34,191 nucleotides of DNA, taken from the NCBI GenBank assembly GCA_017398825.1, contig JAFQEV010000029.1, forward strand, positions 1 through 34,191, given 5' to 3'. This document shows positions 25,100 through 33,066 of the stretch, piece by piece. This DNA is from Clostridia bacterium. Its GTDB lineage: Bacteria > Bacillota > Clostridia > Christensenellales > Borkfalkiaceae. How positions within the stretch are numbered: position 1 is the first letter of the stretch; each line of letters opens with the position of its first letter. The notes below the pieces were generated by a model that did not search any database, was not told the origin of the DNA, and saw nothing but the letters and a program-made list of their open reading frames with translations. Made by a program: the position numbers and the translations under genes.

Positions 25100-25536
25100 T
25101 GAAAGCGGTAGTTCAAAGGGTTAAGGAAACCTCTTTAAGAGTTGACGGTGAGCTTATATCTCAAATTCCGTTTGGGTTAATCGTTTACTTTGGTGTGAAG
25201 AAAGGCGATGAGCTTTCAAGTGCCGACTACTTAGCTGGTAAAATTGCTCGCCTTAGAATTTTTGAGGACGAAAACGGAAAGATGAACAAATCCGTTTTAG
25301 ACGTTGGCGGTGAGGTAATGAGCGTTTCTCAGTTTACTTTGCTTGGCGACGTTTCTCATGGTAATAGGCCGAGCTTTATAGAGGCTGAAGTTCCCGATAG
25401 AGCGGAAGAGATATATAATTATTTTTGTGAAAAGTTGGCATCTTACGGCGTAGCCGTAAAAAAGGGTGTGTTTGGCGCTGATATGAAAATTTCTCAGCTT
25501 TCCGACGGGCCTGTAACTATTATTTACGACGTTTGA
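25099..25536 (+). CDS. dtd: D-aminoacyl-tRNA deacylase
   Basis: The 145-residue protein has the standard DTD length and motifs: MKAVVQRVKETSLRVDG at the start, SQFTLLGD (catalytic SQxT), GNRPSF, and DGPVTIIYDV near the end (usual NGPVT, here SDGPVT). DTD removes D-amino acids and glycine wrongly attached to tRNA. It overlaps the ROK stop codon by one base, so it is translationally coupled, and it is followed three bases later by the QueG-like gene. Confidence 0.94.
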   Translation: MKAVVQRVKETSLRVDGELISQIPFGLIVYFGVKKGDELSSADYLAGKIARLRIFEDENGKMNKSVLDVGGEVMSVSQFTLLGDVSHGNRPSFIEAEVPDRAEEIYNYFCEKLASYGVAVKKGVFGADMKISQLSDGPVTIIYDV

Positions 25537-25539
25537 TTT

Positions 25540-26214
25540 ATGAACGAGAATTTAATTCGCGAAAGGCTTTTAAAAGAGGGTGCGGATCTCGTTGGGTTTT
25601 CACGCCTGCCTAAAAGCCCTATAAAAGACCAGGAAAATTTAATATATGCTGTCACGATTGCCGTAAAGCTCCCTGACGCAGTTTTAAAAACTATCAACGA
25701 AAAGCCTACGATTGAGTATTTCCACTCGTATAGAACGGCTAACGCTTTACTCGATAGAATTGCATTTTTAGGCGCTCGCTTTATCGAAAGTTTTAATTAC
25801 AATGCTTTTCCCATTCCTGCATCTCAATCTACTGCCGATGATAAAAGTTCGTATAGAGGAGCTTTTTCTCACAAGACGGGCGCAAGGCTTTCAGGGCTTG
25901 GGTTTATAGGCAAGAACGCCTTGTTCATAAGTAAAGAATACGGTTCTAAAGTTAGGCTTGCAACAATACTTACCGATATGCCGTTATCAAGCGATATGCC
26001 GATTATCGACAATGGTTGCGGTGATTGTAATTTGTGTGCGAGCGCTTGCCCTGCAGGTGCTATAAGCGGTATTTCCTATCGTGAAAGTATGGAAAGGGAA
26101 GAGTTTTTTTCTGCGGAAAAGTGTTCTAATCACATGAAGAACTACAAAGATATAGGCAGGGGCTCGGTTTGCGGTATTTGCATCAAGGTTTGCCCCTACA
26201 ACCGCTTAAAATAG
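25540..26214 (+). CDS. Short QueG-like iron-sulfur protein
   Basis: The 224-residue protein resembles epoxyqueuosine reductase but is much shorter than the usual 300-390 residues. It keeps SGLGFIGKNALFISKEYGS and two [4Fe-4S] cluster motifs (CGDCNLCASACPAG and CGICIKVCPYNR), with an extra Cys in KCSNH. The C-terminal HEAT-like half of QueG is missing. It may be a short QueG variant or a QueG-related reductase of other function; the lack of other queuosine genes nearby leaves this open. It is the last gene of the operon that begins at 23350. Confidence 0.8.
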   Translation: MNENLIRERLLKEGADLVGFSRLPKSPIKDQENLIYAVTIAVKLPDAVLKTINEKPTIEYFHSYRTANALLDRIAFLGARFIESFNYNAFPIPASQSTADDKSSYRGAFSHKTGARLSGLGFIGKNALFISKEYGSKVRLATILTDMPLSSDMPIIDNGCGDCNLCASACPAGAISGISYRESMEREEFFSAEKCSNHMKNYKDIGRGSVCGICIKVCPYNRLK

Positions 26215-26215
26215 T

Positions 26216-26244
26216 TTGACAAAGAGTATTTTATAGTTTATAGT
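26216..26244 (+). promoter_or_regulatory. Promoter of the cytidylate-kinase-like and lysyl-tRNA synthetase genes
   Basis: TTGACA (26216-26221) and TATAGT (26239-26244) are 17 bp apart, immediately after the QueG-like stop. Confidence 0.8.
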
Positions 26245-26276
26245 ATATAAGACAAAATTTTACAAAAGTTGTGAGT

Positions 26277-26828
26277 ATGAAAGATTTAAAAATTTCTCTC
26301 GCCGGCGATTTAGGTAGCGGTAAAACTACCGTAGGCGAAATTTTAACTGAAAAATACGGGCTTGAAAAGGTGTCTATCGGCAAAATTTTAAGAAAAATGG
26401 CTGAAGAACACGGAATGAGCGTTGCCGATTTTAATAGATATATGGAAACGCACCCCGAGTATGATAAAATCGTTGACGATAAGCTTAAAAGTTACGAGGG
26501 TATTAGCGGAAAGTTTTTGTTCGATTCCCGTATGGCGTGGCATTTTGTTCCCTCGAGTTTTTCGGTGTATATGCAGGTGGATATAAAAACGTCCGCCGAG
26601 CGAATTATCAACGCTGGGCGTAGCGACGAAACGTATGACGATGTTGACGTGGCTATTAGGGAGATAAAAAAGCGCAGGGAAAGCGAGCTTTTGAGATACA
26701 ATTCCCTCTATCACGTTGATATTATGGATATGAGCAACTATGATTTAGTAGTTGATACTAACGGTAAAACTCCAGCGGAGGTTGCCGATTACATTATTAA
26801 AAATTTTGAAAAATGGCTTGAAAGGTAG
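26277..26828 (+). CDS. Cytidylate-kinase-like P-loop kinase
   Basis: ATG 26277 is preferred to an in-frame GTG at 26271. The 183-residue protein begins with a P-loop (ISLAGDLGSGKTTVG) and has KVSIGKILRKMAEEHG, then a lid-like region with many Arg and Glu (IREIKKRRESELLRYNSLYHVD) and VVDTNGKTPAEVADYI at the end, as in the second (archaeal-type) cytidylate kinase family. It probably phosphorylates a nucleoside monophosphate; the substrate is not certain. It stands eight bases before the lysyl-tRNA synthetase gene and shares its promoter. Confidence 0.8.
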   Translation: MKDLKISLAGDLGSGKTTVGEILTEKYGLEKVSIGKILRKMAEEHGMSVADFNRYMETHPEYDKIVDDKLKSYEGISGKFLFDSRMAWHFVPSSFSVYMQVDIKTSAERIINAGRSDETYDDVDVAIREIKKRRESELLRYNSLYHVDIMDMSNYDLVVDTNGKTPAEVADYIIKNFEKWLER

Positions 26829-26836
26829 GTTTTAGT

Positions 26837-28405
26837 ATGCATTGGGCTGAAAAATTAGCATTAGACGTTATAGGTAGAAACCCCAACAAAGAAGAATACG
26901 TTTGCGCGGCAGGCATAAGCCCGTCGGGCTCTGTTCATATCGGCAACTTTAGAGACGTTGCTACAAGTTATTACGTAGTAAAAGCACTTCGCAAAATGGG
27001 TAAAAAGGCAAGGCTTTTATTTTCGTGGGACGAGTTTGATAGGCTTAGAAAAGTTCCTTCTAACGTAGCGCCCATTTGCCCTGATTTCGACAAGTATTTG
27101 GGAATGCCTTACGCATTAATTCCCGATCCGTACGGTACGCACTCTTCTTATGCTGAGCATAACGAAAAGGAATTCGAGGCGTCTTTAGAAGAACTCGGTA
27201 TTGACGTGGACTTCCGTTATCAAGCAAAAAAATACATGAACGGAGATTATACGGAAGGTATAATTAACGCAATAAAGAAGAGAAAGGAAATTTACGACGT
27301 TTTAATGGAATACAAAACGCAGGATAGCGACGAGGGTGAACGTGAAAACTATTATCCCTTAAACGTATACTGTTCAACCTGCGGAAAGGACACTACGAAA
27401 GTTATATCCTCTTCTGATGACGGTGAGGAATTAACCTTTACCTGTAAGTGTGGTGCAACCCATACCGTAAAGGTTAGAGAGTATCACATGATTAAGCTCG
27501 TTTGGAAGGTTGACTGGCCTATGCGTTGGGGCTACGAAGGCGTAGACTTTGAGCCGGGCGGAATTGACCACGCTGCAGCGAGCGGTAGCTTTGTTGTAGC
27601 AAGCGATATTGCAAGAAAGGTTTTAGGCGTTGAGCCTCCTCTTTTCCAAGGTTACGGCTGGTTGTCTATTGCGGGTCTTGGCGATATGCACTCTTCGACT
27701 GGTAACAACATTACTCCCGCAACGGTGCTTAAGGTATACGAGCCGGATATGATTAGATGGCTCTTTGCTAAATACGAGCCCAAAGCTGGTTTTTCTTTCA
27801 ATTTTGACGATACTATTATTCGCCACTATTCCGAGTTTGATAAAGGCTTAGAGGCGTACAAGAACGGCGAGGCTGACGAGTATAATGAATGGGTTTACGA
27901 CCTTGCTATGCTTGACGGTAACAAAACTCGTTCTAAAGTTCCTTTCGGCGTGCTTTCTTCCGTTGCAACAATCGTGGATTTCAACCCTTCGGCTGTTAAA
28001 GACATTTTGAAAAAGGTTGACGTTGAGTTTGCTGAAAACGATACGGTTAGACTTGAGCGCGTTAAGAACTGGATAACCGTTCACCAGCCCTCCAAGCTTT
28101 ACAAGCTTTTAAAGGATAAAAACGAAGAGTTCTACGCAACTATCAGCGAAGAGGAAAAAGTTGCAGTTAAAAAGCTTTACGAATACGTAACCGAGAACGA
28201 AGTTATCGGCGAAAAGGACGTTCAGCAGTATCTTTACTCCCTCATTAACGACGTAAATCTTACCAAGAAAGAAAATATGGTTCGCCAGCAAAGATTTTTC
28301 AAGGTGTTCTATAATTTATTATTTGGTACTGATATGGGTCCGAGGCTTTATCTCTTCCTCGCTGCGATTGATAAGAGTGAATATTCATTCCTTCTAAATT
28401 TCTAA
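26837..28405 (+). CDS. lysK: Class I lysyl-tRNA synthetase
   Basis: The 522-residue enzyme belongs to the class I type typical of archaea and found in some bacteria, not the common class II LysS. It has the nucleotide motif HIGN (34-37, in PSGSVHIGNFRD), a Cys4 zinc site (CSTC at 179-182, CKCG at 203-206) and a helical C-terminal anticodon-binding part (GPRLYLFLAAI). The position of the KMSKS loop reads DMHSSTGNN (283-291): the first and second lysines of KMSSSKGN are both replaced, by Asp and Thr. It attaches lysine to its tRNA. No class II gene is seen in this window, so whether it is the only lysyl-tRNA synthetase is unknown. Confidence 0.9.
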   Translation: MHWAEKLALDVIGRNPNKEEYVCAAGISPSGSVHIGNFRDVATSYYVVKALRKMGKKARLLFSWDEFDRLRKVPSNVAPICPDFDKYLGMPYALIPDPYGTHSSYAEHNEKEFEASLEELGIDVDFRYQAKKYMNGDYTEGIINAIKKRKEIYDVLMEYKTQDSDEGERENYYPLNVYCSTCGKDTTKVISSSDDGEELTFTCKCGATHTVKVREYHMIKLVWKVDWPMRWGYEGVDFEPGGIDHAAASGSFVVASDIARKVLGVEPPLFQGYGWLSIAGLGDMHSSTGNNITPATVLKVYEPDMIRWLFAKYEPKAGFSFNFDDTIIRHYSEFDKGLEAYKNGEADEYNEWVYDLAMLDGNKTRSKVPFGVLSSVATIVDFNPSAVKDILKKVDVEFAENDTVRLERVKNWITVHQPSKLYKLLKDKNEEFYATISEEEKVAVKKLYEYVTENEVIGEKDVQQYLYSLINDVNLTKKENMVRQQRFFKVFYNLLFGTDMGPRLYLFLAAIDKSEYSFLLNF

Positions 28406-28415
28406 TATCAATTAC

Positions 28416-28441
28416 AAAACTCCGCTAGATGCGGAGTTTTT
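28416..28441 (+). terminator. Terminator after the lysyl-tRNA synthetase gene
   Basis: ACTCCGC-TAGAT-GCGGAGT followed by five Ts. Confidence 0.88.
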
Positions 28442-28472
28442 GTTTACTTTTGTTTATGTAATTGTTTGTATT

Positions 28473-28507
28473 TGTTTATTTACTTTCCAAATAATAAGGT
28501 TTATAAT
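28473..28507 (+). promoter_or_regulatory. Promoter and AraC-like site of the sugar operon
   Basis: TTTACT (28479-28484) and TATAAT (28502-28507) are 17 bp apart. The -35 overlaps TGTTTATTT…AAATAATAA, which also occurs upstream of the 33067 gene. Further TGTTTA/TGTTTG units lie at about 28441, 28451, 28463 and 28473, spaced 10-12 bp, as expected for an activator binding one face of the helix. Confidence 0.55.
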
Positions 28508-28539
28508 GTAATTATAAATCAAAAATAAGAAGTGTAAGT

Positions 28540-29421
28540 ATGAAAAAAATAGTTATCTTGGGTTGTGAAAACAGCCACGCGAACATGTTTTTAGATTTCA
28601 TTAAAAATAACCCTAAGTATTTAGACGTTGCAGTTGTAGGCGTTTTTAGTGAAGATGATAGCGCTATGGAGAAATTGAACGAGTCGTACGGCGTTCCCGT
28701 AATGAAAGCGTATGACGAACTCGTTGGTCAAGTTGACGGAGTTATAGTAACTGCAAGGCACGGTGGTAAGCATTACGAATATGCAAAGCCTTATATTGCG
28801 AGCGGTGTTCCTATGTTTATTGATAAGCCCATTACGGTTGACGGTTGCGAGGCGTTAAAGTTTGCAAACGAGTGTAAAAGCGCGGGCGTAAAACTCACGG
28901 GTGGTTCTTGCACTATTCACGCTGAGGTTATCAAACAACTTAAAAAAGATAGGCTTGACTGTGTTGACGGAAAGACTATAGGCGGTTTTGTAAGAGCACC
29001 ACTTAACACTCATAACGTTTGGGGTGGTTTCTATTTCTATTCCGACCATTTAGTTTCAATGATGGCAGAAGTATTCGGAAGATATCCAAAGAGCGTAAAG
29101 GCGTTTGTTAACGGCAACGAGATAACGGCTATCGTTCGCTATCAAGATTATGACGTTACTGCTCTTTTCCACGAGGGTAACGCTTGGACTTATTATGCTA
29201 TGCGCGTTGCTGAAAATGGTGTTAAAATGCACGAAGTTCCCGTTGTCTCCGACGATATGTATTGCTTTAAAACGGAGTTTGATGAGTTTTATCGCATATT
29301 AAAGGGCGGAGATATGGCAATGAGCTATAAAGATTTTATTGCAACCGTGTTTATTTTGAATGCGATAGATAAATCTATTAGGACTGGTGAAGAAGTCAAG
29401 GTTGAGGAGTTCGATATTTAA
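28540..29421 (+). CDS. Gfo/Idh/MocA-family oxidoreductase
   Basis: The 293-residue protein has the family layout: an N-terminal Rossmann domain with an unusual nucleotide loop (LGCENSHANM in place of GxGxxG), the DKPIT motif with catalytic Lys96, and a C-terminal substrate domain with the catalytic-type Asp169-His170 (FYFYSDHLVSMM). Such enzymes oxidise a sugar hydroxyl with NAD(P), often at C3. It is the first gene of an operon, followed with a one-base overlap (TAATG) by a TIM-barrel gene and then by NagB-like and NagA-like genes. That setting suggests oxidation of an amino-sugar conjugate; the substrate is unknown. The length is a little short for the family. Confidence 0.85.
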   Translation: MKKIVILGCENSHANMFLDFIKNNPKYLDVAVVGVFSEDDSAMEKLNESYGVPVMKAYDELVGQVDGVIVTARHGGKHYEYAKPYIASGVPMFIDKPITVDGCEALKFANECKSAGVKLTGGSCTIHAEVIKQLKKDRLDCVDGKTIGGFVRAPLNTHNVWGGFYFYSDHLVSMMAEVFGRYPKSVKAFVNGNEITAIVRYQDYDVTALFHEGNAWTYYAMRVAENGVKMHEVPVVSDDMYCFKTEFDEFYRILKGGDMAMSYKDFIATVFILNAIDKSIRTGEEVKVEEFDI

Positions 29422-30257
29422 TGGAAAAGTTTCGTTTATCCGCTTTTGCAGACGAGTACTCGGATAGTTTTGAAGAGCAATGTAGCGCTCTCAAGGCTTT
29501 TGGTTACAATTATATAGAAATAAGGGGAGTTGACGGTAAAAACGTATCAACTCTTTTAGATGAAGAGGTTGCTCGCGTTAAGTCGATTTTAGATAAATAT
29601 GGCTTGGGTGTTTCCTCAATAGGCTCGCCGATAGGCAAGATTAAGCTTGACGGGGATTTAAATTCTCACTTTGCGCTTGCTGAGAGGGTTTTCAAAACGG
29701 CAAAGGCACTCGGAGCAAATAACGTTAGAATTTTTAGTTTCTATTTACCTGACGGAAAAACTCGTGAAGATTGTAAAGATAGCGTAATCAGAGCCTTATG
29801 TCATTTACTTGATTTAGCTGAGAGTTACGGCGTTACCTTGTGCCACGAAAACGAGGCGCTAATCTACGGTGAAAGCCCCGATTGTTGCTTAGAGCTTTTA
29901 AATTATTTTGACGGTAGGCTTAAATGCGTGTTTGATATGGGCAATTTCGTGCTTGACGGATATAATCCGTATGAGGCGTATAAAAAGCTTTACGATTATA
30001 TCGAGTATTTCCATATCAAAGATGCGCTTTACGCTGGAGCAATAGTTCCAGCTGGCAAGGGTGAGGCTCAAATCAAAGAGATACTTTCAGACTATAAAAG
30101 CAAAAACGAAGGTTATTTTATAACCTTAGAGCCACATCTCCAAACTTTTTCAGGGCTTAACGCCTTGGTTGGAAAGTCGTTTGATAATCCCTATAAATAC
30201 GAAAATCAAAAATTAGCGTTTGAGGACGCTGTTAAGCATTTGGAAGTGTTATTGTGA
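29421..30257 (+). CDS. TIM-barrel sugar isomerase/epimerase-like protein
   Basis: The 278-residue protein belongs to the AP endonuclease 2-like TIM-barrel superfamily (IolE, hydroxypyruvate isomerase, 3-keto-sugar lyases). The likely metal ligands are Glu143 (CHENE), Asp172 (FDMGN), His198 (YFHIKD) and Glu237 (LEPH), and VPAGKGE (209-215) is the usual substrate loop. The dehydrogenase partner next to it recalls the DgpA/DgpC pairs, where a Gfo/Idh enzyme makes a 3-keto sugar and a TIM-barrel protein cleaves or isomerises it. It overlaps both neighbours, so it is translationally coupled. No DgpB-type small subunit is present. Confidence 0.86.
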   Translation: MEKFRLSAFADEYSDSFEEQCSALKAFGYNYIEIRGVDGKNVSTLLDEEVARVKSILDKYGLGVSSIGSPIGKIKLDGDLNSHFALAERVFKTAKALGANNVRIFSFYLPDGKTREDCKDSVIRALCHLLDLAESYGVTLCHENEALIYGESPDCCLELLNYFDGRLKCVFDMGNFVLDGYNPYEAYKKLYDYIEYFHIKDALYAGAIVPAGKGEAQIKEILSDYKSKNEGYFITLEPHLQTFSGLNALVGKSFDNPYKYENQKLAFEDAVKHLEVLL

Positions 30258-31012
30258 AATCATTTATTAAAGATAAATTAAAAGTAAACGTATATGAAAA
30301 CCGCACCTTAATGGGCGAGTGTTCGGCAAAGGATATTAAGGATAAAATCGTTGAGCTACTTGGCACAAAAAGTGAAATCAATATGATTTTCGCTGCAGCA
30401 CCCTCGCAAAACGACGTTTTGAAAGCGCTTGTATCCGATAAAGATATCGAGTGGAATAGAGTTAACGCTTTCCATATGGATGAGTATATCGGGCTTGACG
30501 GCGATGCGCCTCAGGGCTTTGGCAATTTCTTAAAAAGGAGCATATTCTCTCTCGTTCCGTTTAAAAGTGTAAACCTAATTGACGCGACTGCCGTTGATGC
30601 GGAAAAAGAGGCTGAAAGATATTCGGCGCTTTTGCAGAAATATCCTACCGATATCGTAGTTTTAGGAATAGGCGAGAACGGGCACATCGCGTTTAACGAC
30701 CCCGGCGTCGCTGACTTTAACGATGAAAAGGTTGTAAAGCCCGTAGAGCTTGACCAAACTTGCCGTCAACAACAAGTTAACGATGGTTGCTTTGAAAGCA
30801 TTGATAAAGTTCCCAAAACCGCTTTAACTTTAACCGTTCCAACCCTTGTTAAAGCACCTTATCTATTTTGTATAGTACCTGCTCCTACTAAGGCAAATGC
30901 AGTCTATAGGACGGTTAACGGTGAAATTAGCGAAGATTGCCCGGCAAGTATTTTAAGGCGCACGGGAAATTGCGTCCTCTATCTTGATGACGAGAGTTCA
31001 AAATTATTATGA
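30254..31012 (+). CDS. NagB-like glucosamine-6-phosphate deaminase/isomerase
   Basis: The gene uses a GTG start overlapping the previous stop (GTGA), with GGAAG upstream. The 252-residue protein has the NagB catalytic patch FHMDEYIGL (Asp76) and GIGENGHIAFNDP (His144). It differs from E. coli NagB at the phosphate loop, where AAAPSQND (47-54) replaces LPTGGTP, and at NDGH, which reads ENGH. Classical NagB converts glucosamine-6-phosphate to fructose-6-phosphate and ammonia. The changed loop may mean a different phosphate position or substrate. It is followed by the NagA-like gene with an ATGA overlap. Confidence 0.85.
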   Translation: MKSFIKDKLKVNVYENRTLMGECSAKDIKDKIVELLGTKSEINMIFAAAPSQNDVLKALVSDKDIEWNRVNAFHMDEYIGLDGDAPQGFGNFLKRSIFSLVPFKSVNLIDATAVDAEKEAERYSALLQKYPTDIVVLGIGENGHIAFNDPGVADFNDEKVVKPVELDQTCRQQQVNDGCFESIDKVPKTALTLTVPTLVKAPYLFCIVPAPTKANAVYRTVNGEISEDCPASILRRTGNCVLYLDDESSKLL

Positions 31013-32154
31013 TTAAGATTAAAAGTGATAAAATTATCGTAGGAAAAGAACTTTTTGACGGTTACGTTTATATCGAAAACGGCTTGATTAAATGGGTTAC
31101 TAACGAGGATATTCCTTGCGAAACGACCTACGATTATACAGGCAAATACGTAAGCCCCGGCTTTATAGATATTCACACCCACGGCGGTGGTGGCTATCCG
31201 TTTATCTCGGGCTCGGTTGAAAGCGTTATAAATGCGTGTGATTTCCACGTAAAGCACGGCACCACCTCCATTGTGCCCACCATTTCTACTGATGATTTTT
31301 CAGTTATGGTTAGTGCAGTTAAAGATATTTCCGAGGCTAAAAAGAGAGGAAGAGGCAAAGCAAATATAATAGGCGCTCACCTCGAGGGTCCGTATCTTTC
31401 TAAAAATCAAAGCGGAGCGCAGTCGGGTAGTTTTATAAAAGCACCCGTTAAAGCGGAATATGAAAAATTAGTTTATGATTTTGGTAGTGATATCGTTCGT
31501 TGGACGTACGCTCCCGAAAACGATAAAGACGGCGAGTTTTGCTCATTTATTACAAAACACGGCATCGTTGCGTCCGCAGGGCATAGCGACGCGTGCTATG
31601 ACGATATGAAAAAAGCCGTTGCAAACGACTGTAATTTGATAACTCATTTATATAGCTGTACTTCTACCGTAAAAAGAGAAAAAGGCTTTAGAATTTTAGG
31701 CGTTATAGAAAGCGCTTACCTATTAGACGAGCTTTTCGTTGAAATTATTGCAGACGGCAAGCATCTTCCTCACGAACTTATCAATATGATAATCAAAATT
31801 AAGGGTGAAGATAAGGTGTGCCTTATTACCGATAGCTTAGAAATTGCAGGCTCTAACGTTACCGAAGGGGTTATGAGCGGTGTTGAATACGTGGTAGAGG
31901 AAGGCGTTTGTAAACTCAAAGACGGAACGGGCTTTGCCGGTAGCATAGCAACTTGTGACGGCTTGATTAAAACCTTAGTTTTCGGCTGTGGATATTCAAT
32001 CCCTTATTCAGTTTCAATGCTCACTAAAACGCCTGCAAAGGTTATGGGGCTTAACAAGGGTGAGCTCAAACAAGGCTGTGATGCGGACGTTGTTGTGTTT
32101 GATGATAATATCGCCGTGTCAGACGTATTTGTTTTAGGTAAAAAGGTAATTTAA
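31009..32154 (+). CDS. NagA-like N-acetylglucosamine-6-phosphate deacetylase
   Basis: The 381-residue amidohydrolase has the expected metal and catalytic residues: HTHGGGG (His56, His58), HLEGPYL (Glu126), GHSDA (His192), THLYS (His213), ADGKHLP (His252) and LITDSLE (catalytic Asp275), with spacing like E. coli NagA. It removes the acetyl group from an N-acetylated sugar phosphate. After the second metal histidine, the usual THL(F/Y)NAM is THLYSCTS, which changes residues that contact the substrate. It is the last gene of the four-gene operon, and its likely partner is the NagB-like protein encoded just before it. Confidence 0.88.
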   Translation: MIKIKSDKIIVGKELFDGYVYIENGLIKWVTNEDIPCETTYDYTGKYVSPGFIDIHTHGGGGYPFISGSVESVINACDFHVKHGTTSIVPTISTDDFSVMVSAVKDISEAKKRGRGKANIIGAHLEGPYLSKNQSGAQSGSFIKAPVKAEYEKLVYDFGSDIVRWTYAPENDKDGEFCSFITKHGIVASAGHSDACYDDMKKAVANDCNLITHLYSCTSTVKREKGFRILGVIESAYLLDELFVEIIADGKHLPHELINMIIKIKGEDKVCLITDSLEIAGSNVTEGVMSGVEYVVEEGVCKLKDGTGFAGSIATCDGLIKTLVFGCGYSIPYSVSMLTKTPAKVMGLNKGELKQGCDADVVVFDDNIAVSDVFVLGKKVI

Positions 32155-32176
32155 AAAGCCTTAAATCTAAGGCTTT
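32155..32176. terminator. Convergent terminator between the NagA-like and AraC genes
   Basis: AAAGCCTTA-AATC-TAAGGCTTT is a perfect 9-bp hairpin. The T-run is clear only on the - strand (TTTTT), so it mainly ends the AraC transcript; its stem contains the araC stop codon. Confidence 0.72.
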
Positions 32177-32970
32177 AGGTCGGTTAAACACTTTTCTTTA
32201 GAGGGTGAATAACCAAAGGTGTTAACGTATTGTTTGTAAAAACCAACGTACGTTTCAAACCCGCACTCGGAATACACGTCAACCGGCTTTTTACCGCGTT
32301 GGATAAGCTTTTGGGCATGAGATAAGCGCTTTGCGTTGATGTATTTTTTAGGCGTTATTTTAAGCTGGGTTTGGAAAATTCTATGAAGGTATTGTTCGGT
32401 AACGAAAAATTCGTCAGCAATCTCTTTAATAGAGGAAACGGTGAATAAATTATCGTTTAAATACTTTAAAATTTTGGTAAGCAGGGGCGATATTTCGGAG
32501 GGGATATTTAAAATTCCGTCAGAAGATAAGCTTAGGGCGTAAAAAACCTCTTTTAAAAGAGAGGTCAAAACGTCGGCAAATTCAATATCTAATAAGTTTG
32601 CCGAGTAATATTCCATACGCCCGAATATTTCTGAAAGTATACTGCTTGGTGGGCAGTTTACAACCTCGATCTCTTTAGGGATTTTCTTTAAAAGCTCTCG
32701 GCTCACCACGCTTGAGTCAAACGAAACGTTAATTCTTTCATACTCGGCGTTTGAGTTTATTTGAACGTAGTGATATAGGTTTGGTCGAATAAATACCAAA
32801 TCGTTCTTCTTAAGGTCGTATTTTCTATTCTCAATTACGTAAGATGCCTCGCCTTTTATAAAGAAGAGTAGTTCGTAAACGTTGTGCGAGTGATTTTTAA
32901 AATCGCTATTTACCTTGGGGTTTTTAAATACAACGTGATTGTAAGTTAAATTTTTTAAATCTAAAATCAT
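32167..32970 (-). CDS. AraC-family regulator of the sugar cluster
   Basis: The 267-residue protein has an N-terminal cupin sensor (NHSHNVYELLFFIKGEASYVI, then NDLVFIRPNLYHYVQI) and a C-terminal pair of helix-turn-helix motifs (IKEIADEFFVTEQYLHRIFQTQ and PVDVYSECGFETYVGFYKQYVNTFGYSPS). This is the layout of AraC activators that sense sugars. It lies between the four-gene operon and the second dehydrogenase, from which it is divergent, so it probably controls both. No ribosome binding site precedes the ATG, and the -10 box ends only six bases before it, suggesting a leaderless mRNA. Confidence 0.9.
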   Translation of the reverse strand: MILDLKNLTYNHVVFKNPKVNSDFKNHSHNVYELLFFIKGEASYVIENRKYDLKKNDLVFIRPNLYHYVQINSNAEYERINVSFDSSVVSRELLKKIPKEIEVVNCPPSSILSEIFGRMEYYSANLLDIEFADVLTSLLKEVFYALSLSSDGILNIPSEISPLLTKILKYLNDNLFTVSSIKEIADEFFVTEQYLHRIFQTQLKITPKKYINAKRLSHAQKLIQRGKKPVDVYSECGFETYVGFYKQYVNTFGYSPSKEKCLTDLKP

Positions 32971-32976
32971 AGTTAA

Positions 32977-33005
32977 AGTTTAGCACAACGCTATTCAATT
33001 TACAA
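32977..33005 (-). promoter_or_regulatory. Promoter of the AraC gene, probably giving leaderless mRNA
   Basis: On the - strand, TTGTAA (33005-33000) and TAAACT (32982-32977) are 17 bp apart. Six bases separate TAAACT from ATG 32970, so transcription should begin at the start codon. Confidence 0.62.
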
Positions 33006-33023
33006 CAAAAAATGGACAAAATC

Positions 33024-33044
33024 TGTTTATTTTTGGAAATAATA
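33024..33044 (+). promoter_or_regulatory. AraC-like site upstream of the second dehydrogenase
   Basis: TGTTTATTTTTGGAAATAATAA shares TGTTTATTT and AAATAATAA with the sugar operon promoter at 28473-28497, with two bases fewer between the halves. It lies in the divergent region between the AraC gene and the 33067 gene. Confidence 0.45.
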
Positions 33045-33066
33045 AATAATTTTTATGGAGATTATT

